From a virus: 39,463 bases of DNA. The stretch is taken from positions 1 through 39,463 of the IMG/VR virus record IMGVR_UViG_3300030329_004118; one strand, given 5' to 3'. The notes under the pieces are model-generated. The model did no database searches and was not told the origin of the DNA. It saw only the letters and a list, made by a program, of their open reading frames with translations. A program made the position numbers and the translations under genes. Positions 8,436-16,584 of this stretch are shown here, piece after piece (position 1 is the stretch's first letter; every line of letters begins with the position of its first letter).

Positions 8436-8880
8436 TTTAAAAAAGGGGTCGTTTTTAGACCATTTAACTAAAGGCTTATATGACGCTGTAGTTCAAGCCC
8501 AAAGCCTAGCAGAAAACCAACATATAGAAGCTTTAAAGAAGTATGTAAATAAAGATGGAAGCCCTAAGTGTATGGAAATGGTTATAAACGGACAAGATGT
8601 CAAAATTCCCCTAGCAACTCTAGCTCCGCAAAGCTCTATAAAAATAAAAGAGCTTACAATGGAGTTAAAAGTTAGGCTAAATAAATTTGGTAAAAGAAAG
8701 TCAAGGTTAGGTGGAGGTATTTTTTGCAAGGAAGATGCAGGTGCAATAGATGCAGATTTAGGAGCTTCCATAATTCCTATAAAGAATAACTACGCTAACT
8801 TGAAAATAACGTTTGAAGGAGCTGACCCGCCTGAAGGGTTAGTTCGATTAAATAACAATCTAATTAAGCAAATACCATAA
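8419..8880 (+). CDS. DUF2589-like partner protein
   Basis: A 153-residue protein overlapping the DUF2589 gene. It shares the same order of elements: a helical start, IPLATLAPQSSIKIKELTMELKV (compare VPLLSIINIPSLCVDEI in the neighbour) and a C-terminal PPEGLVRLNNNLI (compare KPEGLMKVLDMLN). This suggests an old tandem duplication with strong divergence. Function unknown; probably the partner of the upstream protein. Confidence 0.6.
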   Translation: MAERNNLKKGSFLDHLTKGLYDAVVQAQSLAENQHIEALKKYVNKDGSPKCMEMVINGQDVKIPLATLAPQSSIKIKELTMELKVRLNKFGKRKSRLGGGIFCKEDAGAIDADLGASIIPIKNNYANLKITFEGADPPEGLVRLNNNLIKQIP

Positions 8881-9029
8881 TGGAAGAGAAAAGAATAGAG
8901 CAATTACAAAAAACCGTCAATAAGTATGGACAATACATTGAGCAAATGGAAAAAGATATTGCTATTTTAAAAAAAGACTCTCATCCGCCCTTGGAACGAT
9001 GCAATTGCTGTAAAAAATTAGATAAATAA
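8880..9029 (+). CDS. Small coiled-coil protein with CxCC motif, 49 aa
   Basis: ATG shares its A with the stop of the preceding gene (TAATG). The product is a short amphipathic helix (RIEQLQKTVNKYGQYIEQMEKDIAIL) followed by PPLERCNCCKK, a cysteine cluster that could bind zinc or cross-link. No family known. Coupling supports its reality. Confidence 0.6.
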   Translation: MEEKRIEQLQKTVNKYGQYIEQMEKDIAILKKDSHPPLERCNCCKKLDK

Positions 9030-9054
9030 TAGAATTTTAAAAGGAGAAATAATT

Positions 9055-9207
9055 ATGACTGAATGGATGACAACAAATTGGGAATGGGTATTATTAGCGT
9101 TTTACGTTTTAGAAAAAGTAGTAAAATTAAGCCCAAGTAAAAAAGATGATATTATATTCGATAGTATTTTAAAACCTATCTTTACTATGTTCTCAGGCAA
9201 AAAATAA
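9055..9207 (+). CDS. Small membrane-associated protein, 50 aa
   Basis: Excellent ribosome site (AAAAGGAGAAAT) before ATG 9055; stop overlaps the next start. A tryptophan-rich hydrophobic N-terminus (WEWVLLAFYVLEKVV) is followed by KLSPSKKDD and an amphipathic end. Similar short proteins with a hydrophobic start and a (T/S)PxxKDD motif occur in many phage late regions as holin-like or structural accessories; this is recalled family style, not a search result. Confidence 0.55.
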   Translation: MTEWMTTNWEWVLLAFYVLEKVVKLSPSKKDDIIFDSILKPIFTMFSGKK

Positions 9208-10550
9208 TGCCTAGAAGCAGGCTACCAAGAATCCAATCCTTAACAGATGGTTCTTTCGAGCCATCTAAAAGGAATGGTGTTTCCCTTAGGGATGATGAAA
9301 GCCTGTCTGACGACTTTAAGCAAATAAGGATTGGGGAAACTAATTCTGTTCTAAGCTTATCAAAAAATTCTATCAAAATAGATGGAGATTTAAATTTAAC
9401 AGGCTATCTTAGCAATGGAAAGATTGAAACAGATGATACTTATTTAGATTTTATCTCAGCTAATGGATATTTTAGGTTTCATACTCCTACTACTACTGCG
9501 GGGCAAGAACCCTTACTAACTATTTCAGGGGGAAGTGTTCTTTGGTCTTCTGTTGGGGATTATAACATTGCCTCTGAGGCAGATATAGATATGAGGGCAG
9601 AGGGAGATGATTTCCATTTTCGTGGGAGCAATGATAATGCTGTTGATTTCTTTTTTCATTTTGACGCTAGCAATTATTCTTCATTGACTGTTGCAGCTAA
9701 TGGGGCAACTACATTAGCAACTATTGATGCGGATGGAACTGTGGGGCACTTAACTTTAGATGTTGATGGCGATATAGAGTTGAATGCTGATGGTGGCGAT
9801 ATATATTTTAAAGATGCAGGCACAATCGGTGCTGCAATAGAAATGGGAGTTGCTAATACTCTGTATGTATACAATCCTTTAGATTCAGGAGATTTTTTTA
9901 AGATTTCAACTATAGCAAATGGAGCAACTACAATATCTACTCTTGATGATAGTGCCACAGCAGCTCATTTAACTTTAGACATTGATGGCTCTCTAATAAC
10001 TGACCCTGCTGATGGCAAATATATAGCTAAAAATAATGGAACAGAATTTAGTGCAACAGATAGTGCTTATGCAGGGATGATACTTGGTTATACTTGTTTG
10101 AGAAACCTAGATACTACATCAGGAAAAGAATTAATTACAATAGGAACAAGTATGACTGTATTACAAACTGACCAAGGAAATGACGTAAAGGTTACTTTTG
10201 TTGCTCCGCCAAGTGGCAAAGTTGAAATAGTATTTGCAGCTTTAGTAGATGCTTCTTCTAAAACAATAAGATTTGCTTTATCTGATAATGCTACATTTAA
10301 TGAATTGGCGGCAATACAAACTTATGATAATAAATGCGTAACTATAGATGAATCGGACGAATATGTTAATAATATTCGTTGGTGCGTTGAAGGTTTGACA
10401 GAGGGGAGCTCTTATACGTTCTTTGTTGCAGCGAAATCAAGTAGTGCAAGCTCTTATATTTATCAAGGCATAAATAGATTTAATACACATAGTCCGCCAA
10501 TAATAGTTAAAGCAATAGCATTGCCTGCGACAATTTATAGTGGAGAATAA
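9207..10550 (+). CDS. Tail-fibre-like protein with repeated beta units
   Basis: A 447-residue protein with repeats typical of fibre shafts: GDLNLTGYLSNG, then two longer units of the form ATT-L-T-D-HLTLD(V/I)DG (about residues 170-195 and 245-265). The C-terminal part (after residue 300) looks like a separate beta domain and could be the tip that contacts the host. Located before, not after, the tail tube genes. Adhesin or fibre role is likely; chaperone-type cleavage motifs were not seen. Confidence 0.6.
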   Translation: MPRSRLPRIQSLTDGSFEPSKRNGVSLRDDESLSDDFKQIRIGETNSVLSLSKNSIKIDGDLNLTGYLSNGKIETDDTYLDFISANGYFRFHTPTTTAGQEPLLTISGGSVLWSSVGDYNIASEADIDMRAEGDDFHFRGSNDNAVDFFFHFDASNYSSLTVAANGATTLATIDADGTVGHLTLDVDGDIELNADGGDIYFKDAGTIGAAIEMGVANTLYVYNPLDSGDFFKISTIANGATTISTLDDSATAAHLTLDIDGSLITDPADGKYIAKNNGTEFSATDSAYAGMILGYTCLRNLDTTSGKELITIGTSMTVLQTDQGNDVKVTFVAPPSGKVEIVFAALVDASSKTIRFALSDNATFNELAAIQTYDNKCVTIDESDEYVNNIRWCVEGLTEGSSYTFFVAAKSSSASSYIYQGINRFNTHSPPIIVKAIALPATIYSGE

Positions 10551-10561
10551 TAAGGAGATAT

Positions 10562-10708
10562 ATGGATTTATCTAAAAGAAGAGAAGAGATAATAAATAGA
10601 CTGAAGCTAATAGAACAAGAGTATTTTATGACTATAGGAAAACTAAAAGAAATAGAAGAACAGATGAAATTAGCGTCTGAAAAAGAAAAAGGAAAAGAGG
10701 ATAAATAA
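10562..10708 (+). CDS. Small coiled-coil protein, 48 aa
   Basis: Strong ribosome site (TAAGGAGATAT) before ATG 10562; stop TAATG overlaps the next gene. The whole product is one charged helix (REEIINRLKLIEQEYFMTIGKLKEIEEQM) and could trimerise or act as a fibre assembly helper. No known family. Confidence 0.6.
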   Translation: MDLSKRREEIINRLKLIEQEYFMTIGKLKEIEEQMKLASEKEKGKEDK

Positions 10709-11520
10709 TGGCGAGTTTTACAGGAAGTGCCTTAAAAGACGTTTATAAGGATATATTGCATACAAGCAACTCTAATACAGGATTGTCCTCATCTATAAAA
10801 CAAATAACTTGCGGAGATGGTGATACTTCTGCGTTGTATTTATCTGACAGGAATTTAAAAGTGCAACCGTCTACCGATTCAACAACGAATACTGTTATTT
10901 ACGATGCAAGTGGAAACGCTTTATTGACAGTTGATTCAACTAACGATTTGGTAAAAGCGGGCATTGGTCAACATACTGTGGGGACTCAATTCAAGCAATT
11001 CGGTATGTACGACTTTACTCCTGTAGCAGGTAGTCATTATCAGATGATAACTGCCCCTATAATGTACGAAAGTGCAATATGGTCAGATGCCGTAAATGGT
11101 TCTGTTTGGGGAGGAAATGGGACTAACCCATCAACAAGCGTTACTATATCAAACAATTCTTTGCACTTTATCCCTTGTGTATGGTTATTGCAGCAAAATA
11201 TAACAATCCAAGAAATTCAATATATATTATCTGCTGAGGGTAGCACAACAATAAATGTTCACGTTATGGCTTATGACTTGGTAACGGGTAGCGGCTCAAC
11301 GGCAGGCGATTTATCTAATGGAGCTGTATTGGCTCAAACAGGCTCTGCCTCAGACAGTTTAAGCCCTATAACAGTAGGGGATGATAGAGCTTCTAATGGG
11401 ACTCTGACTATAAATACTGCGGACGTAAATGATGGGAAGGCAATCGTTGTATTTTTCGAGAATGTAGGCGGGACAGATGATGTAACTGCACAAGTAAATT
11501 TAAAATATAATTTAAGGTAG
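10708..11520 (+). CDS. Virion protein, fibre/appendage type
   Basis: A 270-residue protein. The N-terminal ALKDVYKDILHTSNSNTGL and GDTSALYLSDRNLKV are of a kind often seen at the start of phage tail-fibre or spike proteins that attach to the virion; the C-terminal two thirds are predicted beta-rich (Ser/Thr/Gly/Asn-rich). Two fibre-like proteins in a row (this and 9207-10550) suggest a compound appendage. Capsid-decoration fibre is an alternative given the place near the head genes. Confidence 0.5.
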   Translation: MASFTGSALKDVYKDILHTSNSNTGLSSSIKQITCGDGDTSALYLSDRNLKVQPSTDSTTNTVIYDASGNALLTVDSTNDLVKAGIGQHTVGTQFKQFGMYDFTPVAGSHYQMITAPIMYESAIWSDAVNGSVWGGNGTNPSTSVTISNNSLHFIPCVWLLQQNITIQEIQYILSAEGSTTINVHVMAYDLVTGSGSTAGDLSNGAVLAQTGSASDSLSPITVGDDRASNGTLTINTADVNDGKAIVVFFENVGGTDDVTAQVNLKYNLR

Positions 11521-11535
11521 AAAGAGAGAATAAAA

Positions 11536-13092
11536 ATGGCAAATGGTTTATATAATGGAAATAATGCAACTGCTAAAGGAACTGTCAGTTTAAGCGTTGG
11601 CGGTTCAGCTTTTGCGAAAGCTAAAGGACATACACAAATTTTTGAGAACACGCAAGAAGTCGATAATACTGATGGCTTTATAAATATCCTTTCAGTAAGC
11701 GGGACTAAAGGAACGTCAACAGTTCCTTCTATAAAAGCCTTTTGCATTTATAATATGGGAGATGTTGCTGCGGAGGTTCAATTAGTTTTTCAAGAATGGA
11801 AAAATAATTCCAATGTTGATGATGCAGAGGCGGCGGCAAGATATGTTAGCATATTACTTCCTGCAGGAGATTTCTTTTATCTTCCTCACGGCAGAATGAT
11901 AGGTTACAATGCGGATGCTTCGGCAGCAAATGCTACAGCTATAGATAATACAGCTCCTGCTTCTGTTATGTATGTTGATTCGACAGCAGATTTAGACCAC
12001 GCTACTTCAGCAACTATGGGTTCTGATGCAGCACATACAACTCTAAATTTAGAAAATGGTCATTCTAAGTTTTTCAAAGTTGGAGATTTAATTAGAATAG
12101 AAAATGAAATATGTGAAGTTACTGAAGTTGGAACAGGTGCAGACTTAGCAAATAGCACCTGTACAATTAAGAGAGGTTTATTTGGTTCTACTGCTGCAAC
12201 TCACGCAGATGATGTAGCTATAAGGCTTCCTTTTTTCAATATGTATGCAGATTTTGATAAGTTTTCAGTTTCTCAGACAGACAAAGATGGTAAATTTAAA
12301 GCTATGAACTTTTTTGGATATGGAAGAACGGGAGATGCTATAGCAGATGGAATACAATCAGGGTCTATAGCTATCAAATTTTATTCGGCAGGATATCAAG
12401 AACTAGGGCTTTCAGGAATTACAGCTAGTACACATTCAGGGTTAGCTGCTTCAACAGCCTATGCTCTTAATATAACTGTAGATGGAGGGTCAACTTTTGC
12501 AAATCTATCCTTCACTACTGATTCTTCTAATTTGAATTTCGGTGGAAGAAATGGTGTTATAAATAAAATACAAGATGCTTTAAATGTTCAATATTATACG
12601 TCAGGGAACTTATTTGAAAAAAGGGTAAGTGTTGGTATTATTGGCGGAGATATACGATTTACATCAGGTCAACATTTATCAGGCTCTGCGATTGCTTTAG
12701 CCGCTCCAAGCTCAGGAACAACTCCTTTTGGCGTTGGCAGATTGCCTGCAATAGGAGATGTAGAAGCTGCAGTAGCTGCAAGGCTTCCTGATGATACAAT
12801 TTACGATAGAGCTACTTATGGAGCTAGTCCAAATAAATCTGCTTTTATGTATGATGATGGGCAAGGAAATCTTATAGGTGCAGGTTCAGGTAGAATAAAT
12901 TACGAAACAGGAGAAATAGATTTCACTTCATTGCCTAATGCTGAATTTGTTGTAAACCTTATACATAAATCTGCACACGCAGGTGGAGTTAATGCTGATA
13001 CTGCAGATGGTAAAAATACCATTCAATCTATAGGGGCTAGAAGCATAAACACAAAATTAAATACAACTATTAAAGTAATAGCTTATAATTAG
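11536..13092 (+). CDS. Virion structural protein, unknown role
   Basis: A 518-residue beta-rich protein. The segment DLIRIENEICEVTEVG...TCTIKRGLFGSTAATHADD (about residues 180-220) is a module seen in various phage tail and fibre proteins (entry of the form I-x-N/D-E...RGxxGTxAAxH). N-terminus AKAKGHTQIFENTQEVDNTDGF suggests a shell or shaft domain. It may be a decoration, head-fibre or spike protein. Codon use is like the neighbours. Specific family not recognised. Confidence 0.5.
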   Translation: MANGLYNGNNATAKGTVSLSVGGSAFAKAKGHTQIFENTQEVDNTDGFINILSVSGTKGTSTVPSIKAFCIYNMGDVAAEVQLVFQEWKNNSNVDDAEAAARYVSILLPAGDFFYLPHGRMIGYNADASAANATAIDNTAPASVMYVDSTADLDHATSATMGSDAAHTTLNLENGHSKFFKVGDLIRIENEICEVTEVGTGADLANSTCTIKRGLFGSTAATHADDVAIRLPFFNMYADFDKFSVSQTDKDGKFKAMNFFGYGRTGDAIADGIQSGSIAIKFYSAGYQELGLSGITASTHSGLAASTAYALNITVDGGSTFANLSFTTDSSNLNFGGRNGVINKIQDALNVQYYTSGNLFEKRVSVGIIGGDIRFTSGQHLSGSAIALAAPSSGTTPFGVGRLPAIGDVEAAVAARLPDDTIYDRATYGASPNKSAFMYDDGQGNLIGAGSGRINYETGEIDFTSLPNAEFVVNLIHKSAHAGGVNADTADGKNTIQSIGARSINTKLNTTIKVIAYN

Positions 13093-13100
13093 GATTATTG

Positions 13101-13214
13101 ATGCCAAATAGAAAAGCAAAAGAAAGAAAACAAGCAAGAAGAAAGAAAAACTCATATTTAAAGAAATATGGAAGAACTTCTAAGCAGGTAGCTAGAAAGA
13201 AAAGAGGTAAATAA
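13101..13214 (+). CDS. Tiny very basic protein, 37 aa
   Basis: About half of the residues are Lys or Arg (MPNRKAKERKQARRKK...). The stop overlaps the ATG of the connector gene (TAATG). Such short arginine/lysine-rich proteins occur among structural genes of several phages; DNA or RNA binding inside the head is plausible. No database family can be named with certainty. Confidence 0.6.
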   Translation: MPNRKAKERKQARRKKNSYLKKYGRTSKQVARKKRGK

Positions 13215-14161
13215 TGGCAACAGCACCAACATATTGTACACACAGACAATTGAAAGATGTGTTTCCACAAGTAGATTCATTTGATAATAAAAGAGCTTTA
13301 TATGGATGGAAAGAAGTAACAACAAATAAATATGCCGCACATAATAGTGGCTTAACGACTCAATTATTTGCTGACGGAGAAGATTTAGGAGCAGCACAAT
13401 CTGCACATACTGATTTAAATGTTGAAGGAGAATGGTTTTATAATTCTGCTGAAGATATAACTTATTATTATTCAGCAAGCGACCCAAATGACAAGCTGAT
13501 GGAAGCAGGGGAAGAATTTTCTACATTAATTACAAGAATTACAGCAAATGCAAGTAGATACTTAGATGCTAAATTAGACCCTAACTTACCAAGAGAACAA
13601 CTAAAGGATAAAGAGGGTAATTACGATTATATAATTATTAGAACAACTGCTCTAATAGCTGCAACATTCCTTATCAGAAGCCACGACCCTATGTCAGAGC
13701 AAGCTTCTTCGTTAATGCAAGATGCTATGGAAAACATAGAGTCTTTAAATAGCGGAAAAGCTGCATTATCTTGGCAAACGACAGGAGATTCTTCTAAAGG
13801 AATTATAAGAGATGTTACTTACACATCAGGAAAAATAAGACCTGTAGATACTAGAGGCAGATGGTCAGGAGATTGGGATTTATTAAAGGTTAAAATTATA
13901 GATGGCGGAGTTCTTGGAACAGCTACATACTCTGTTTGGGTTAAAGACGCTGATTCGTTAAAAGCAACAAATGTAGTTAGTTCAAGAAAAATATCAGGAG
14001 ATTTCCAGTCTTTAGCAGGAACTTTAGAAATTAGATTTGCGGGAGCTAATGATTCAACACAAGCTGCAGCAAATGATGAATGGGAAGTAGAAGTCGCAGG
14101 ATGGCAAGAAGAAGTTGACAATTCTAGCATAAATTCTGTGAGGATGACAAGAAGGTACTAA
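13214..14161 (+). CDS. Head-tail connector / adaptor protein
   Basis: A 315-residue protein. The start YCTHRQLKDVFP and the helix EFSTLITRITANASRYLDAKL, then YIIIRTTALIAATFLI, have the pattern of DUF1320 (Mu gp36) or HK97 gp6-type connectors that form the ring below the portal. The C-terminal 120 residues are an extra beta domain (VRPVDTRGRWSGDW onward). It starts the tail-joining gene block. The extra domain makes it longer than typical 100-150-residue connectors. Confidence 0.6.
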   Translation: MATAPTYCTHRQLKDVFPQVDSFDNKRALYGWKEVTTNKYAAHNSGLTTQLFADGEDLGAAQSAHTDLNVEGEWFYNSAEDITYYYSASDPNDKLMEAGEEFSTLITRITANASRYLDAKLDPNLPREQLKDKEGNYDYIIIRTTALIAATFLIRSHDPMSEQASSLMQDAMENIESLNSGKAALSWQTTGDSSKGIIRDVTYTSGKIRPVDTRGRWSGDWDLLKVKIIDGGVLGTATYSVWVKDADSLKATNVVSSRKISGDFQSLAGTLEIRFAGANDSTQAAANDEWEVEVAGWQEEVDNSSINSVRMTRRY

Positions 14162-14179
14162 ATTTGGAAAATTAGATAA

Positions 14180-14617
14180 ATGGCAGTAACTTTTACAAAC
14201 AATTGGAAGAATATTTTAGACAAGTTAGAGTCTATCGTTGAGACAGAATTCAAAGGGACTTTGCGTGTTTATAAAGGGGGGAGTGTACCTAGTGGGGTAA
14301 CTCAATCTGTGCAACTAATCCCAACAGGGAGCACTTTACTTGAATATAACACAACATCAGAGACAAGAGAATTTACGATAGAGGTTAGATTTGTTTTTAA
14401 TGAAGTTAATCTTACGGAAACCGCACTAGACCACGTTTTACGCTATGTTTCTCGTATAGAGGCTTTAATACACGATAATGTTACGATGACATTATCAGAT
14501 AGCTCAAACGCATTTAATTGTAGGTTTGAATCTACAGAGCTAAATGCAGATGAAGAGTCAGGCATTTATATAGTTGTTTGGGATTATAAGTGCCAACATT
14601 TAGGAAATGTAGAATAG
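14180..14617 (+). CDS. Tail terminator / neck protein candidate
   Basis: A 145-residue protein with an N-terminal helix (WKNILDKLESIVETEF) followed by beta strands (REFTIEVRFVF, ...VVWDYKCQHLG). Size, fold pattern and place between the connector and the tail tube match tail terminator (gpU) or tail completion proteins, which cap the tube and bind the head. Assigned from synteny and secondary structure. Confidence 0.55.
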   Translation: MAVTFTNNWKNILDKLESIVETEFKGTLRVYKGGSVPSGVTQSVQLIPTGSTLLEYNTTSETREFTIEVRFVFNEVNLTETALDHVLRYVSRIEALIHDNVTMTLSDSSNAFNCRFESTELNADEESGIYIVVWDYKCQHLGNVE

Positions 14618-14626
14618 GAGAAATAA

Positions 14627-14824
14627 ATGAAAGTAAAACTTAAAAAAGGGGCAGTATTACCTAATAATTGGAAATCTTGCGGATGTACCAAAGATGATTG
14701 GGACAATCTAAGTGCAGGAAAGACAGTAGAAGTTAATTCTGTTTCTACAATAAAAGATATGGTGGATGTTGTAGAGTCAGCATTTAAACCAAAACAGCAA
14801 AATAAAAAACAAGGAGATAAATAA
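14627..14824 (+). CDS. Hypothetical protein, 65 aa
   Basis: Good ribosome site (AGGAGAAATAA) and TAATG overlap with the tail tube gene. Product begins KVKLKKGAVLPNNWKSCGCTKDDWDNL with two near cysteines and ends in a Lys/Gln-rich tail. Similar small proteins often precede tail tube genes. Function unknown. Confidence 0.6.
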   Translation: MKVKLKKGAVLPNNWKSCGCTKDDWDNLSAGKTVEVNSVSTIKDMVDVVESAFKPKQQNKKQGDK

Positions 14825-15834
14825 TGGCAAATGTAGCACACGCATTTTCTCCTAAAGAGTGGACGTGTTTCGTTATATCTGATGCAAGTGATGCAGGTAC
14901 AACAGGATTGCACGCAACAAATATGTATCAATTAGATGTTGATTCAGTAAGCTACCCTAACTTAAATGTAACTCAAGCATTAGATGTTAGAAGTGGTGTT
15001 GGGGCTACTCTAAAGGACGAGGATTTCTTTCAAGACAGAACGATGAGAGTAACTGAATTGAGTTTATCAGGAACATTGCACGACGATGTAGGACATAGAT
15101 TGCTTTTAGCTAATATTTGTGGAGCTGCACAAGCAGATGATACAAATCAAACTATTGCATCAGGACATAAAATACTTTCACAAAGATATGGAGAAGCAGT
15201 AACAAACAATGCTTCATCATTAACTATTCAGATTAATCCATCTGATGTTAGTAACCAAAGAGCTATGGAATTTTTTGGCTGCGTAGTTACTAATTTTACG
15301 ATTTCAGCTGATACAGGAACAGAGGGCGGAAGATATAAGTGGTCTGCGACTCTACAAACAGGAAAAATTCCTGATTTAGATTCTCAAACTCTTATAAATG
15401 TAGCAGGAAGTAATAATTATGCAAATACTACAGACACAACTTTAGCTGCCGCAAGCGGAGTTAAATTATATGGTGTTGATGCAGTATTAAATAGCTTTAC
15501 TACTACAATTGATTACCCTGCAGTATTTTCAGGAATAACATCAACAGGATACGAAGTCGTAAGCAGAGGGGCAGAATGTTCTGTAACTCACGATTGTCAA
15601 GTTAAGTATGACGGAAATACTAAAGATATGATTTCAAACTTTGATGGTCAGACTGCTGCAAAAGCAGAAGAATCATTTATCATTACAAATAATGGTAACT
15701 TCGGTATAGATACTGCTAACGCAGTATTGACAAATGTGGCATTATCAGAAGGCGATATAATGATGCTTGATTGCTCCCTTAAAGCGGTAGACGATGGAAC
15801 TGATGAATTGTTAATAGTCGATTTAAGTGATTAA
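14824..15834 (+). CDS. Major tail (tube) protein
   Basis: A 336-residue beta-rich protein located immediately before the chaperone pair and tape measure, the standard place of the tube subunit. The segments QDRTMRVTELSLSGTLHDDVG and FTISADTGTEGGRYKWSATLQTG have the strand pattern of tube proteins, and the C-terminal ...GDIMMLDCSLKAVDDGTDELL fits the closing strands. It polymerises into the long non-contractile tube. Called by synteny and composition. Confidence 0.7.
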   Translation: MANVAHAFSPKEWTCFVISDASDAGTTGLHATNMYQLDVDSVSYPNLNVTQALDVRSGVGATLKDEDFFQDRTMRVTELSLSGTLHDDVGHRLLLANICGAAQADDTNQTIASGHKILSQRYGEAVTNNASSLTIQINPSDVSNQRAMEFFGCVVTNFTISADTGTEGGRYKWSATLQTGKIPDLDSQTLINVAGSNNYANTTDTTLAAASGVKLYGVDAVLNSFTTTIDYPAVFSGITSTGYEVVSRGAECSVTHDCQVKYDGNTKDMISNFDGQTAAKAEESFIITNNGNFGIDTANAVLTNVALSEGDIMMLDCSLKAVDDGTDELLIVDLSD

Positions 15835-15857
15835 TAAATAAATAAATAAGGAAAATT

Positions 15858-16142
15858 ATGGAATTTAAACTTAAAACAGGTCGTAAAGTTAAAATGAAGA
15901 ATGATATAAGTTTAGACCAACGAGATGAATTGATGGATTCTATTCAATATGAATTAAATTCTGATGGAACTCTTGGAGGCATTAAGGCAATGAATTCAAC
16001 TTTAACAAAATGGCTAAGAATTTGTTTAGATGGAAACAACTCTGATGAAGAGTTAATCCAATGGAAAATCGAAGAAAGAACAGAAGCTTTTATCGAATTC
16101 CAAAAAGCCTTAACAACGGGGGAAGAGAAAGCCTCCAAATAG
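15858..16142 (+). CDS. Tail assembly chaperone, upstream frame (gpG-like)
   Basis: A 94-residue acidic helical protein between the tube and tape measure genes. A second frame in the -1 phase overlaps its last 94 bases and continues for 173 codons, the layout of the lambda G/GT chaperone pair that coats the tape measure during tail assembly. Unusual spacer of repeated ATAA before GGAAAATT. The C-terminal region from 16100 holds the possible slip sites. Confidence 0.65.
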   Translation: MEFKLKTGRKVKMKNDISLDQRDELMDSIQYELNSDGTLGGIKAMNSTLTKWLRICLDGNNSDEELIQWKIEERTEAFIEFQKALTTGEEKASK

Positions 16143-16582
16143 AGTTATGTGTATTGGGCGGACGTTGTGGAGGCTGCCCCTACCATAGTTTTCCTTATGA
16201 AGCACAAATACCTATAATTATAAAAGGTAAAAGGGAAACTAGGACTTTCACTTGCAAGGAAGATGTTTTTGATGTCATAGAGCTCTTAGCCCAAGAGTGC
16301 TATGATAATATTGAATCAGGAATGGATGTTGATATTGCTCAATCAATAAAAACGCAGATTCCCTTTTTTGCTTGCCTGAATATCCTTTTTGACAAGAGCA
16401 TATACAAAGATGTTCAGAGATATTTATATTGCGAAAAGCTAAAAGTTCCCCCTTTTAAAGGTACTTATGGAGAACAACCCGCAAAATGGGTTGACAGATT
16501 TTTTAAGATTAAAGCCGCATTTGCTAAAATGGAAAAAGAAGTCTACGATAAGGCAAAAGCAAAAGTAAAAACGAAAAGATAA
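16061..16582 (+). CDS. Tail assembly chaperone, downstream -1 frame (T-like)
   Basis: The frame is open from 16049 and is -1 relative to the upstream chaperone, so a fused product by ribosomal slippage is expected; the ATG at 16061 has no good ribosome site. The part after the overlap holds a Cys-rich patch (CVLGGRCGGCPYHSF), an acidic helical centre and a basic Lys/Arg end. The Cys patch is unusual for this role and may bind metal. It ends 3 bases before the tape measure. Confidence 0.6.
   Translation: MENRRKNRSFYRIPKSLNNGGRESLQIELCVLGGRCGGCPYHSFPYEAQIPIIIKGKRETRTFTCKEDVFDVIELLAQECYDNIESGMDVDIAQSIKTQIPFFACLNILFDKSIYKDVQRYLYCEKLKVPPFKGTYGEQPAKWVDRFFKIKAAFAKMEKEVYDKAKAKVKTKR
16100..16122 (+). 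other. Possible -1 frameshift zone
   Basis: Two slip candidates lie in the frame overlap: CCAAAAAG at 16100-16107 (0-frame TTC CAA AAA) and GGGGG at 16118-16122 (0-frame ACG GGG GAA). At the second, the P-site Gly tRNA could re-pair fully after a -1 slip, giving TTGG then RESLQ. Neither is a perfect X-XXY-YYZ heptamer. Confidence 0.45.
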
Positions 16583-16584
16583 CT

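Noticed and set aside
14824-15834. Contractile sheath gene
   Set aside because: Only one beta-rich tail polymer gene precedes the chaperones; no sheath-length gene is present.
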